Positions 1 through 10,389 are shown, numbered from the stretch's first letter. The stretch is DNA of 64,000 nt from Pseudoneurospora amorphoporcata (GCA_033297205.1 MU859182.1:42250-106249), one strand, 5' to 3'. Translations and numbers: made by a program. Notes: generated by a model not told the origin, from the sequence alone.

Positions 1-318
1 CTGATGGATAGTTCTTCACATCCGCATCAGTTTCCCCCATCCGCTTGATTGTCTCTTCACATTTCTTCATCCTTTTTCTTCCCAGTTGACTCTTTCGCAG
101 TCGTAATCACCAAAGCGGCGCCGTGTCACTGACACGAACCGGTGCTCCAGCACACACAAACCTGCGCGACAGATACCAAACCAACCCGACAACTATTTCC
201 GCGTCCCGGTTCAACGAATAACGCGTGGTTCGCTCCCGTCCTTAACGTTCCCAGCATATTCATTCCAGGGGTATCAAACCGGTCGACCGCACCAAATCGA
301 ACAAACAGCTGCTGCTGT
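1..318. other. 3' flank of the first membrane-protein gene
   Basis: The window begins here. The stretch lies downstream of the stop codon of the minus-strand gene that ends at 319, so it probably holds its 3' UTR and spacer. I see no gene, tRNA or repeat in it. Confidence 0.4.
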
Positions 319-2687
319 TTAGTGAAACTGCAACCGAACAATGGAAAACAGCATATTCTGCAACACATGCAACACCACCGCCACACTCGTCGGAAGCAAC
401 TCGGGCCACACGGCAAAATCAAGTTTTCCCTCCGTCACAACATTAACGCCATAGATGAGCTTGATCAGGCCGGAAACAATGAACCCGGCCGCCAATTCGC
501 ACGCCCAGGTTATGCTGGAGGCATAAAAGGTCAGACCAAAGTCAAAGTCCGATGTGTCGTCTGGCTCGCCGTCGAAAGCGAAATAGGGGTATACGTCTTT
601 GTTTGGACCAAAGTGCAGGATGACGACGCTCCCCAAAAAGGCGAGCATGGACGCGTTCTCGGCGACGAAGCGGATGAAGACGTTGCGGATGCAGATCTTT
701 TGGTAGGAGCCGTAGGATTGGCCGCTGAGGTTGGTGATGGACAGAAACCAATGGACAGGGCGCGACATGAGGATGGGTGTGACGATGATCAAGGTCGTGG
801 AGGAGAGGACTTGAAGCATCACGAACTGTTGTGGCGAGCGGAGGCGGGCGTATAGGGCGCGGACGTAGGTCTGGTAGGTTAGCATGAAGTAGCTGTTTGA
901 AGAGTTGGGAGGTTAGCGAGTGTTATCCGAAGTTGGGGGTAGGAGTCGGCTACTAACAGCTTGAAGATGAAGCTTAACGGATAGCTTCCCACCCTTTCGC
1001 CCTCGTTTCCACCCAAAATCCAGCCCGTCAGCCCGTCGAGAAGATACACCGTCGACACCCATCCATAGACATAGACGATAGTCTCCAAGTTGTTATGCGG
1101 GAGCGTACGCAGGTAAATCTCGGCATACGCCTCTCCTATGACATAGGCAAGCAGGCCGATTAACAGGGCCAGACAGAACCATACGAACCGGACAAAGCTC
1201 GCGGGAAGCCATCTGCGCCTGATTCGGACGGGTACCGAAGGCCGCCGGTTGAGGCCCTCCTCAAACCCAAGCTCTGCGCCCCCGGTATCGAATGAGCCTG
1301 CCAATCCGGCCCGCCGCGTCGATTCACGGCGGCTGTTGTTTCCGGACTCACCGGCCCACCACGAGGATGTGAAGATGCGCTGGGTTTCGGATAGAGAATG
1401 CCGTAGCTTTAAGTGACGCTCGTTGGTCATCAGGATACAGAAAGCAATGGTGACGGGCATGGCCATGATGACGAAGGTCCAGCTAATCCATGCTGTGTTG
1501 TGAGCAGTGAGCCAGCGCAGTTCGGGGATGAGGTAGAGAGGTATAGGAGCTGCTAGTGAAATGACACCAATCGTAAAGACTGTTAGGGGAAACCCGAGAG
1601 ACTTGGGCCACCAGTTGAGACTGTAGAGGTTGAAGACCTTGGTGATCCATATCAAGGCCGTCAGGTTGTAGAAGCTGTAATAGACGAAGAGGAAGAACCA
1701 GAAGTTGACCTGCACCCGCGCCGCTCCGTGGCCGGGCGTTCTGCGCCCTGGTTGTTCGCCCGGAGTTGTCGGTGGTGGTGCTGTCGAATCGCGGCCGTCG
1801 TCGTAGTCTGGTATTGGGTATTTTGGGAATGGTATCGCGCACCACGCAACAGCCTATACAGCGGTTGTCAGCAATTTTCCAAAGCGCGCAGAACAATTCC
1901 CACTCTTCCAACTTACCAAAAAGGCCGGTAATATTACCAGGACAAACCATCGACTCCACCAAGGCTCTACCACCCTCCTGATCACCGAAGCCTTTGGATG
2001 TACCCAGGTGTAGTATAACCTCCTACGAGCCCTGTTGAACTTCTTCAGCATTACCCTCCTCGTTAAGGTCCTTCCTTGTATCGTGCCCGCGCCAAGAAAC
2101 CCGGAGTCCAACATCCCATCGCCCTCGCTATCGTCTTCATCCTCGCTGCCACTGTCGTCGAACTCCCCACCCCCTTCCGCCGCAGCGGCCATCAAGGCGC
2201 CGTACCCAACATGCACGCTCCCTCTCCACCCAGCCGACAACAACCCTTGGTGGTCGTCAGACTCCCGCCTCCTACCCGGCCCCCCAGGCATAGCCCGGAA
2301 TCTCCCAAGCAACGGTGTTGACTCATTCTGGTACCGACCCTGTGCGCGCTCGGAGCCCTGCTCAAAGGAAAAGAAATTCGGCAGCGGACCCGTTTGCTGA
2401 GCAGCTAGCGCGGCGGCTATCGACGCAGCGGACTGGCCCTTGTTGCTGCCATTGCTGCTGCTATGCACATGGCAGGGCTTGCGGCGCCCGCCGTTACGGG
2501 AAGGAGGCCGGGAGGTAGGGTTGCTCCGGGTTGAGATACTGCCGCTACTTGTCCCTCCTCCTCGGCGGCGGGACTCGCGTTGCTGATGAGGGGTGGGGCT
2601 GGGCCGCTGTTGTTGGCGGTGGTACTCGTTTAGGTGGGCGTCGAGAGGGTCTTTATCGGGTTTGGAGAAGAAACCGAATATACCCAT
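319..2687 (-). CDS. polytopic membrane protein of unknown function, three exons
   Basis: Exons on the minus strand are 2687-1917, 1853-958 and 892-319, giving 746 residues. The introns are 63 and 65 nt with GTAAGT and GTTAGT donors and TAG/CAG acceptors. Splicing keeps frame at both joints and the first joint rebuilds a single membrane helix (WFVLVILPAFL joined to AVAWCAIPF), which supports the model. The first 230 residues are hydrophilic, rich in Ser, Arg, Gly and Gln, with an acidic patch (DDSGSEDEDDSEGD), so probably a disordered cytosolic tail. The rest holds about ten or eleven hydrophobic segments, with a hydrophilic loop between roughly the fourth and fifth. I do not recognise a named family or any catalytic motif; transport, scaffold or lipid-related roles cannot be told apart. 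The ATG at 2687 is the first in frame. Gene structure is well supported, function is not. Confidence 0.8.
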
Positions 2688-3830
2688 TAGACTTGCGGGT
2701 TTTCAGTAGACTGGTGGTTGTTGTCGAGGTTTTCGGTATCTTGGTTTTCGGCACTAGTATTATTTTCTGGTAGCTCGGTGCCTGATCGAGATCAAGTGGA
2801 GGCTGATGATCGTGATTTGTGCGTTGGCTCGGGGGGACAGACGTGTCGATGCATTACCGTCAACACTTGTTGTCGTGTTGTCTCTTGTGTCAAGTTTTTG
2901 TACAATAATCCAAGTTAAAGAGGGGAAGGAGGGGAAGAGACAAGGCTAAACCGCAAAGAAAGACGCGAGTGGTGAGGGAGTGACTCGGCGGCCGTAGCGA
3001 GTGCGGTGAGAGAGAGCTTATCGCATTGATCAGCGGTCGATATCAGCGCCAATTTCCTGAATCCAGGCCGGGGGACCGTGGTCGTGGGGTTGTGGTCCTG
3101 GCCTGATGTTTTGAGAGGGCTCGTGCGCCCCCAGAAAAACGGCGGCGGCAGCCCTATGACGGCCCACACCGCCTGGAGACGGGATCATCTGCTTTCTTTT
3201 CGTTGGATTTCATTGGACCTTCGGTTTGACATCTGACTGCAAATTCAACCATGAACAGGGACAAGTCGCATTATGCCAATTTCGAGAATCTTCACTGTCA
3301 TGCAGAGCATCAATCACCAACTGAGCGCCCAACACTCTGAATGGAGCTCCATCACGAGCAATCAATGACAATATCGCCGATGACAGTACGCACAAATTCA
3401 CCATAGCAACACACCATGGAATTCAATAATTGGAAAAACTGCGTTCGTTTCTGTAGAGCTCTTCATGCGCTGTAAGTGAACAACGGCGCAGTCCATCCCG
3501 AACTCTCGATATTCTCACCACTTGCTGTCTTAAGAGTATCATTGCTAATTGATCCCCAGATAAAGATGAAAATTGTGTAACGAAGCCAAAGATATCACTC
3601 ATGTCCGCCCCCCTGAGTAAAGAAATGTGGTGTCTCCTGTCAATCGACGTTGTGTTACCACGACTTTCGCCGACCACCAGCAAATCGTCATGGAAAAATG
3701 CACATCAAGTCCAGGGTTAGGGTATTATCACCCTGCTGTTCGAACCTCCAAGAAGACCAGCCCACAGAGCATCTCCAACTCCATCTCCCTATCCCAAACA
3801 CGGCAGCGATATTTCCCACACTCTCGCCAC
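2688..3830. other. spacer: promoter side of the membrane-protein gene, 3' side of the SET gene
   Basis: Both neighbours are on the minus strand, so this stretch should contain the promoter and 5' UTR of the membrane-protein gene (near 2700-2900) and the 3' UTR of the SET gene (near 3600-3830). Open frames here are short and show no protein-like composition. No repeat or RNA gene was seen. Confidence 0.4.
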
Positions 3831-5114
3831 CTAGTTCCAACCGTTCATCTCGCGCTTCTTCTTGATTGCCAGGTCTTGATCCGTCACGCCCTCGCACCCA
3901 CCGCAACAGCACCGGAACCCGTACCGCTCATAGAGCGACATGGGATGTCCGCCATAGCTGATGAACAGCTCCGAGCCAGCCTTAACAACCTTGCTGGTAG
4001 TCATTCTGATTGGATTCGGGTTCTGGCCATCAAAGTCATAGAAAACATTGGCCACCGGCTGGCAAGCGTGGTTGAGCCTTGATGCGACGTTGTACACGCT
4101 GATGATATTGTTGTTGACGTAAGGCGGGATAGCAAATGAGTTTGCGGCCACGATCGCCCTGATGTGGTTGTAGTCACTTCCGTCGCGACTCTTATAATTA
4201 CCCGGGGGAGTGTACAATCGCATAAACGTTTCCTGGTCTTCCCCGGAGAGCTTAAGGAAATCGGCATAAAAGCTGTCGCGAGCCGTCCTTAGGAGAGGCT
4301 TTTCAATTAGGATCACCTCTCCTATCCTCAGGTCTCTGATGGCGAAGGTTCCGAAGCCTCCGTGCTTGGATAGACAGATTTGAAAGTTTTCAGAGTATGG
4401 GTGGTAATCTGGGGTGTCTGGGATGGCGATAACTGGTCCATCGTACTTCCCATCCTTTTCGCTGGAACTTTTCTCTGGCTCAACATCCCCAAGCGTCTCC
4501 AAAAATTGGTTGATCTTGTCCATCCAGTTGGGAGAGCTTAGGTCCAGGTCATCTAAGGAGAAACCTGGGCCTGAATCTTCGACAAGGGAGGGGTGGCTCA
4601 ATGACTGATCTTCCGCTGGTGTCTTTGGAGAGCTGTCAATCGAAGACATGGGTGTTATGCTGCTGCCATGGAGATCGCCATCGTCTGTCTGCGACCCATC
4701 TTGCTTCCTGGGTGTTTCGGGGGGACTTGGGGTTGAAGACGCCGATGTCAAGCTCGTATCATGATGGTTGATATCGTTGGCTTGGGTGTCATCTTGGTCC
4801 CGGATGGTGTTGTCCGCCTCTGTCGGCTCACTGTATGCGACTTCGACAATATCACTTCCCGGGTGGTCGTCCAGAGCTGAAATCTGAGGGAATGTGTTAG
4901 TATCCCAGTGATAAAATTTTGTGGGAATGGAACTCACCTCGAGTAAATCCCAATCACATTCTTCGTCCGGCAGAGGTATATCACATGCGTCCATTGACGG
5001 CACCGCCAAGCTAATGTCCGTTGTGACATCTGAGTCTCCCGATGTTTCAACCGTGAGGGGGCGAATCGAGCTGAGATCCGCTACGCTCATTGGACTGTCA
5101 GATGCTCTGTCCAT
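3831..5114 (-). CDS. SET-domain protein, putative lysine methyltransferase
   Basis: Exons are 5114-4938 and 4883-3831, giving 409 residues from the first in-frame ATG. The 54-nt intron (4937-4884) has donor GTGAGT, branch TACTAAC and acceptor CAG, but is a multiple of three and has no stop, so the unspliced frame reads straight through it. The N-terminal half is acidic, Ser/Thr/Asp-rich and low in complexity. A SET domain spans about residues 224-390: a GGFGTFAIRDLRIGEVILIE opening, RLNHACQPVANV in place of the usual NHxCxPN, ELFISYGG with the conserved tyrosine, and a short Cys-rich end (GFRCCCGGCEG). No MYND finger is seen. Such proteins usually methylate lysines; the substrate is unknown. 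The P-V in place of P-N may affect cofactor binding. Coding-like sequence continues upstream to about 5231 without an ATG, so a 5' exon may be missing. Confidence 0.75.
   Translation of the reverse strand: MDRASDSPMSVADLSSIRPLTVETSGDSDVTTDISLAVPSMDACDIPLPDEECDWDLLEVSSIPTKFYHWDTNTFPQISALDDHPGSDIVEVAYSEPTEADNTIRDQDDTQANDINHHDTSLTSASSTPSPPETPRKQDGSQTDDGDLHGSSITPMSSIDSSPKTPAEDQSLSHPSLVEDSGPGFSLDDLDLSSPNWMDKINQFLETLGDVEPEKSSSEKDGKYDGPVIAIPDTPDYHPYSENFQICLSKHGGFGTFAIRDLRIGEVILIEKPLLRTARDSFYADFLKLSGEDQETFMRLYTPPGNYKSRDGSDYNHIRAIVAANSFAIPPYVNNNIISVYNVASRLNHACQPVANVFYDFDGQNPNPIRMTTSKVVKAGSELFISYGGHPMSLYERYGFRCCCGGCEGVTDQDLAIKKKREMNGWN
4884..4937 (-). other. 54-nt frame-preserving intron in the SET gene
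   Basis: On the minus strand this segment starts GTGAGT, has TACTAAC 13-19 nt before the end and ends CAG, all matching the other introns of the window. It is 18 codons long and lacks a stop codon, so its removal or retention leaves the frame intact. Retained, it would add a Lys/Phe/Tyr/His/Trp-containing stretch unlike the acidic low-complexity sequence on either side. Confidence 0.8.
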
Positions 5115-5374
5115 CGAAGGCACGATCTGGCTGGGGCTCGTGGTGATATCTGAGTCCCCAGGTGCACTTTGGGAGAGGTTAACAGTGGGTTTTGAAGCCC
5201 TCTTGACGTCGATAATGGAAGTGTGGTAAGTGATATCCTGTACGAAAAATCACCAAAATTGGTATGAATATGACGCAGGTCAACCAAAATTGTGAGTTAA
5301 GTGAGCGTTACGGGTAATTTGTGGTGTTGAAGGAGGAGGAAAAGGGTAAGAGATGGGAAGCCTGGATATCCTGC

Positions 5375-5388
5375 GGTTTATATAAACC
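5375..5388 (-). promoter_or_regulatory. palindromic TATA element, probable SET-gene promoter
   Basis: The sequence GGTTTATATAAACC is a perfect 14-bp palindrome lying about 260 bp upstream of the first ATG of the minus-strand SET gene. It reads as a TATA box on either strand. Its position suits the SET gene if there is a 5' UTR or a short upstream exon with an intron ending CGTACAG at 5232. Confidence 0.4.
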
Positions 5389-7304
5389 TATCTGGATCAA
5401 GACTAAACAAGCAGGTCGATGGTTTGGCAAGAGTGAACCTCTTGGTGTTTACAGTTTAGACCACCACGGGATGGGGTAAGATGGATCGGCGGTGGGCTCT
5501 CATCTGGTCTTTCCTAGCGTGGCTAGGTAAATATGAGACTGAGGCTAAGTGAGATGAGGAGGTGGCTGCATCCCATCAAAAACATTGAGCCATGTTCTGC
5601 TCCTGACCCTTTCTAAGCAAACAACAAACATTAGACCAGGAATTGACGTTGGTCCCATTATACCCCCATCGGACGAATTGAGTCAATTGGCGCCTCAACG
5701 TCAAGATTGGTCACTATAACTTGGAGAACACCACGACACGACAGATAGCGGACGATTTTAGTACAACGCGCACGGCCACATGCAACAGCTCCTAGCTTAT
5801 GCGATTTTGAGCATGCTGTATGCTTTTTGCCTGGCTGTCCAAAGCTCGATGAGCCAGCATCTTTCTAGCGACGAAAACCATAGCGCAAATCAAGGCAAGC
5901 GCAATCGTCACCGCATCCTCATCTGGAATCGACACCATCAAGCTTCAAAGGCAGCCTGTGCGTCACTGAAATCTCTCTCATCTCTACAGCTAACTTGATG
6001 CCACGACTCACCATTGAATTATTCATCGGCTACTGTCGCTGTTGCTGTTTGAGCGGAACAGATATGCGATATTCCATTGTGGGCGATGCTGACTTTGTCA
6101 CGACTTAATGGGCGACGCGTCCCTCTTCCAGCATCACCCAAAGTCCATCGATACTTCCGTTTAAAGTTGGATTGGCCAACTGAAGCGATTCTTCAAATCA
6201 TCGGCCATGTTTCATGAGGGACGTTCCCAGAAACCCTCTTGAAGGTGATGGACGGATGGAACCTCTTTTTGGGTCATCATACCCATCGATACGAAATGTT
6301 GTCCAGGAGATTCGAACCACAACAATATCCAAAAAGATCCACGGGTTGTCCATCGATAATCTGATAGGTGGCGTTCTGTTCTTGTGTTATTGTCAAGATG
6401 AGCGAGTGTTCACCATCTTACGAATCATCGAGGCCACAGTGTCACGAAACAGCCACCCATCCCTTCTTCTCGTCACATTTGTCAAGGACATGGATTTCTA
6501 AGTGCTCAATCCGTGTGCAACGACTTTTCCTTGAGGTAAAATTGGACGGGGAAGCCGGTCTCGTGATGCGCGTACAGAAACTTGGTATCGGTCTCACGCT
6601 CCAACACGTCACCTTCTCTAGGTGTGGCTCCAGCCAATTTCCAGAAAAAAAGGGGTTTATCGACTTTCTGGCTGGTCTCATCTTGAAATCGGCTTCGGAG
6701 TTTATTCTAAGACAGTCTATGCAAGCCTTAATTAGTCTAGCGCATGCCACAATTGCGCCGCTGTGAAGACACCAGTTGAATAGTCCTGGATGATTGCAAG
6801 GAACAATGGCGAGTGCCAATTATGTGACAGTAGCACAGGACTCGACGGGCACACACGGTTCCTGACATTGCCCTCGGATCACAGTCATACCTGCCAACGC
6901 GCTGTTGTGGCACGAACAGGCTTTGGGATTTGCTCGTACATGTACGGGTCTTTCTGTTCATCCTAAGGGTTCAAAGCAATGACTGTACTCGACCATCATG
7001 GGAAATCAGCCGCGTTGACTGGTAGTACTTTGAGCTCTTCTCCGGAAATCACTCATCACGATGCCATCAAATTGTCCATACCAGGCGTAGCATCATCCAT
7101 GCTGACTACCGGTGGTGGCAGATCTGTATGACACCATGTCCAAGGTATGTCTTCCCAGAACCGGTATTTAAATGCGGGTGAAGCTTGTACGCTTCGGAAC
7201 GGCCGAACGAGAAAACAAGGCCCTACTGACAGCAGGGTCCCTGATGGTAATCGAGGAAGGTCAAGTGGCAGCCAAGAGATATCTTCCCCATACTTCGGTC
7301 TCTC

Positions 7305-7310
7305 TATATA
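7305..7310 (+). promoter_or_regulatory. TATA box of the secreted-protein gene
   Basis: A TATATA core in CT-rich context lies about 140 bp upstream of the ATG at 7451, followed by a C/A-rich leader (ACACCAAAACAC-like) typical of well-expressed fungal genes. The 5' UTR would be about 110 nt. Confidence 0.4.
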
Positions 7311-7450
7311 TCTTGCTCTGATCAATACCCCCTTGGTATAGGAAGCAAATCAGCCCTTCACACCAAAACACTACGCTCGTTTACATTACACAAAAGTCTG
7401 GATCATCTGTCACCATCAATTACCAAGGAGATAGCAAGTAAACAGACACA

Positions 7451-9367
7451 ATGCAGTTGCCAACGTTGGCTGTTGCTTTGCTTGTAGCAAGCTCATCTGT
7501 CATAGCCGCGCCAGCTCATAGACAATCTCAGGACAACAAGCAGGTCATCCCAAAGCTGTCCGCTCAGGGGCAAATACAGAGTGGAAATCATTACTCCAAC
7601 GGGCTTCGTGGGTTCGTCAAACGATGGAGTCTGTTCAATGATCAGGAAGAGCACCAGGAGAAGCATATCAAACATCGGAAGTTTACCTATCCCATCAACC
7701 GTGCACCAGCCGACGTCCGCGCCGACACGGATTCAGCGGCGGGCCCTCCCGCGACGGCTCCTCCCGCTCCTCCGGCATCAGCCCCTCCTGCCTCTGCACC
7801 TCCAGCTTCTGCACCTCCGGCATCCGCACCTGCGGGATCAGCTCCACCCGTATCAGCTCCTCCAGCATCTGTACCCCCAGTATCGGCACCACCAGCTCCT
7901 CCTGGTACCGAACCCCCAGTATCGCCTCCGGTACCAACTCCCACTGGCCCCATCGTCACGGGAACCGGCGGTCCTATCACAGCAGGCAACTCCTCTGCTC
8001 TAGGTGTCTTCCCAAACGCCACGAGCATTGCTCCCCTGCCGGCACCTTCCAATGCAACTCTCACGGCTCCATTAGTCACCTCAGCAACACCCTCCATCCC
8101 AGCCGTCGTCCCCTCAGCAACACCAGCGGCCCCAGTTTCTTCAAGCAGCGCCGCCGTCGTAATCCCCTCAATCACCTCCCCAATCCCAGGCATCAGCTCC
8201 GCCAGCGCCGTCGTTGTTCCTCCCTCTGCAACAACCGCCGCCGGCCCAGTCGTCGTCCCTCCCGGCCCCGGTGGCGCAGCCTCGCCAACCACCACCCAAA
8301 CAGTCCTCATCACCGCCGACCCCCCCGCTGCCAATGGCGCTCCCGGTGTCATAGTCGTGAGCATCACCCAAGCAGCCGGCGACCCGGTCTCCGCTCCCGC
8401 TCCCACCACTGTCGCCGCCACCAGCATTAGTGCCAAATCCTTCGCCAGCACCACCACCGTCACCATCGACGCATTGGGGGTCTCCCAACCAGCGGACTTC
8501 TCCGCTTTCTCCGGTATCTCGGGCTTTCCCGATAACACCGCCACCGTCTTTGATGGTCCCATCCTCGCAACCCAAGCAGCTCCAACAGTGGTAGTAATTG
8601 ACATTGTCCCCGCTCCATCCTCCGCTGTCCAAGGCTCCAATGGATCGAATGGCCCAGCAGTCAACTCCATCGCCGGCGGCGGCTCCCTTGCTCCTATCAT
8701 TGTCACCACCATCACTGCACCCATCATTATGCCCTCCCAGTCCGCCGTCGCCCAACAACCTACTGCGCCTCTTGTCGTCACCGTTACCAACTCCAACGCT
8801 AATGGTGCTAACCTCCCGGCTCAGACGGCGCAGACAGTGGCGGAGAGTACGGTTACTATAACCCTTGGTGGTGGTGGTGGTAGCAATGGAGGTTCAGGAG
8901 CAGGATCGGGACCGGGGACAACGACGGTTACTGCTGCTCAAGCGCCGCAGGCTCCGGCTCCGAGTATTGTTTTTGTCACGGTAACTGCTAGTCCTGTTAC
9001 TGCTAATTCTCCTCTTGGTACCGGTGCCGCTGGAGGTGCTGCTGGGTCGTCGTGGTCTTGGACGACTACCTTCCCGGGCTTTACTTGGTCTTGGACTTCT
9101 TCTGGGTCTACTGGGGTTGGTGCTGCGCCGAGTGCTTCTGCTTCTGCGCCTGCTGCCGGCGCCGGTTCTGGTTCCGGAAGTAGTGCGGGTGCGGGTGGAG
9201 GTGACTCAGGCAAAGGCGACAGAACGGTGAGCTTGGTTGAGACCATGACTTACACGACTACGGAAGGTTCGCCGTTCCCGAGTGCGACGGAGGTGGTTAC
9301 GGCTGTGGCTACGAGTCTTGTGGCGGTGCCGAGTGGGAATCCTGATAATGAGAAGGGGGGGTTGTGA
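7451..9367 (+). CDS. secreted Ala/Pro/Ser/Thr/Val-rich cell-wall-type protein
   Basis: Single exon, 638 residues. The N-terminus is a clear signal peptide (MQLPTLAVALLVASSSVIA, probable cleavage before APAHR). A Lys-Arg pair at about residues 57-58 (FVKRWS) could be a Kex2 site, making residues 20-58 a propeptide. Residues about 97-170 are a Pro/Ala/Ser tract built of repeated APPAS and PPVSAP units. The middle is Ala/Val/Thr/Ser-rich, with several TVTITLG or VVTVT beta-like strings and a Gly run near 8864-8880. Near residue 530 lies an aromatic motif, WSWTTTFPGFTWSW. The composition is that of an O-glycosylated wall or extracellular protein. The C-terminus is hydrophilic (NPDNEKGGL), so there is no GPI signal. 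No catalytic domain is visible. The ATG is preceded by a purine at -3 (ACACA) and is the first in the leader. Confidence 0.85.
   Translation: MQLPTLAVALLVASSSVIAAPAHRQSQDNKQVIPKLSAQGQIQSGNHYSNGLRGFVKRWSLFNDQEEHQEKHIKHRKFTYPINRAPADVRADTDSAAGPPATAPPAPPASAPPASAPPASAPPASAPAGSAPPVSAPPASVPPVSAPPAPPGTEPPVSPPVPTPTGPIVTGTGGPITAGNSSALGVFPNATSIAPLPAPSNATLTAPLVTSATPSIPAVVPSATPAAPVSSSSAAVVIPSITSPIPGISSASAVVVPPSATTAAGPVVVPPGPGGAASPTTTQTVLITADPPAANGAPGVIVVSITQAAGDPVSAPAPTTVAATSISAKSFASTTTVTIDALGVSQPADFSAFSGISGFPDNTATVFDGPILATQAAPTVVVIDIVPAPSSAVQGSNGSNGPAVNSIAGGGSLAPIIVTTITAPIIMPSQSAVAQQPTAPLVVTVTNSNANGANLPAQTAQTVAESTVTITLGGGGGSNGGSGAGSGPGTTTVTAAQAPQAPAPSIVFVTVTASPVTANSPLGTGAAGGAAGSSWSWTTTFPGFTWSWTSSGSTGVGAAPSASASAPAAGAGSGSGSSAGAGGGDSGKGDRTVSLVETMTYTTTEGSPFPSATEVVTAVATSLVAVPSGNPDNEKGGL
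7741..7930 (+). repeat. degenerate tandem repeat coding for APPASAP-type units
   Basis: Units of about 15 nt (GCACCTCCAGCTTCT and variants) are repeated around ten times, with drift at third positions, inside the secreted-protein gene. This is a natural site for length variation between strains. Confidence 0.7.
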
Positions 9368-10298
9368 GTTGGGAAGTTGGGTATAACTCCTTTGGGGTTT
9401 CTTCTCCTTACTGGTCATTTCAACCACGCTCATTAGGTTAACATTTTGATGTCCTGTTCTCGTTATGGAGTTCTTTGCGTACAATTCGCCGTAGTAATGC
9501 TTGGAGACATTTTTGAAGGGCACAAGATAGAACGATACCGAGGGATATCTTCAATGTTAGCACTGGCAAATTGTAATGCTTCTACTTTACTTCCTACCTT
9601 AGATACTTGCCAGCAATAGGAGAGAACATCAGAAATTCCCGTGCACTGTCCTTTTATCGTAGTAGGTAGTGTTTGCAGTGGCATCCTTGCTGGCACCTAC
9701 CTCCACGTACCTATACATGACTTATTGTCTAACAACAATACCCAAAGTTCTACACCACTGCCAAAATTTGAAGCCATCGTTACACAACATCAAACGATAC
9801 TTGATCCGTGCGCGCCATGTTGAATTCGAGCTCCCTTCGAGCCGGCACTTTCGACGATGAAGTCAGGCCAAACCTGCCGTATGGTTTTAATCCTTTGAAA
9901 ACACCATTAGAACCTATTGTGTGTAGTCACTACTTCTTTGCATGTTTGGTTTAGAGACAGTCCTGTTGATGACGAAGCTGCGGACGAGTGTCCGACCGGT
10001 ACCTCCTGTTCAACTCTGGAAGTGTACCGTAACGAGGTACCACCAGGCGCACGAGTCAGCACAGGTTCAACATGGAGTGTCAGGCGAGGACATGCAGTGC
10101 AGATGTTTCCCTTCAAAAGCTTGTACACCAAGTTTTTTGTTCTTTTTTTTTTTTTTCTTGTGGTGAGTAGTCATTATTTGCTGTAAATTCATGCGACCTG
10201 TTATGGTACGTGGGAGGAGTTTCAGATGGGATAAGTCCACTTTGGGTGGGGAAATAAAGGGCCTACAATCTGCCAAAATTTTCATCAAATTATAAAAC
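9368..10298. other. spacer between the secreted-protein gene and the tRNA
   Basis: Contains the 3' UTR of the upstream gene. A T14 run lies at 10143-10156. No other feature was seen. Confidence 0.4.
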
Positions 10299-10370
10299 AG
10301 CTGCATGGCGCAGCGGAAGCGCGCCGGGCTCATAACCCGGAGGTCACTCGATCGAAACGAGTTGCAGCTA
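10299..10370 (+). tRNA. tRNA-iMet: initiator tRNA-Met (CAT)
   Basis: The 72-nt sequence folds into a full cloverleaf: acceptor stem AGCTGCA/TGCAGCT (7 bp, A1-T72), D-arm GCGC-AGCGGAA-GCGC, anticodon stem CCGGG/CCCGG with loop CTCATAA (anticodon CAT), variable loop AGGTC, T-stem ACTCG/CGAGT with loop ATCGAAA, and discriminator A. The A1-U72 pair, the three G-C pairs flanking the anticodon loop and the A54...A60 T-loop (ATCGAAA rather than TTCNANN) are the hallmarks of eukaryotic initiators. There is no intron. A T-rich Pol III terminator follows directly. A TATAAAA string lies just upstream at 10291-10297. Confidence 0.95.
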
Positions 10371-10373
10371 ATG

Positions 10374-10389
10374 TTTTTTTTTTTTTTTT
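10374..10389 (+). terminator. Pol III T-run terminator of tRNA-iMet
   Basis: Sixteen T residues begin 4 nt after the tRNA 3' end, as expected for RNA polymerase III termination. No second tRNA follows. Confidence 0.9.

Larger units (their letters stand above)
5115..7450. other. divergent spacer between the SET gene and the secreted-protein gene
   Basis: This 2.3-kb stretch separates genes transcribed in opposite directions and should hold both promoters. Next to the SET gene, 5115-5231 continues the SET reading frame without an ATG. Around 6000-6640 the minus strand shows protein-like fragments in different frames broken by several stops, which may be a decayed gene. The rest shows nothing I can name. 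Confidence 0.4.

Noticed and set aside
4884..4937. Coding reading of these 18 codons in the SET gene
   Set aside because: Donor, branch site and acceptor are all present in correct spacing, so an intron is more likely than coding sequence.
5780..5998. Short plus-strand frame with a hydrophobic N-terminus (signal-like)
   Set aside because: Only 72 codons, no leader features, and the tail is not like a secreted peptide. One hydrophobic stretch is weak evidence.
7687..8796. 369-codon open frame antisense to the secreted-protein gene
   Set aside because: It mirrors the biased GC-rich codons of the sense gene and encodes only Gly/Ala/Val-rich low-complexity sequence.
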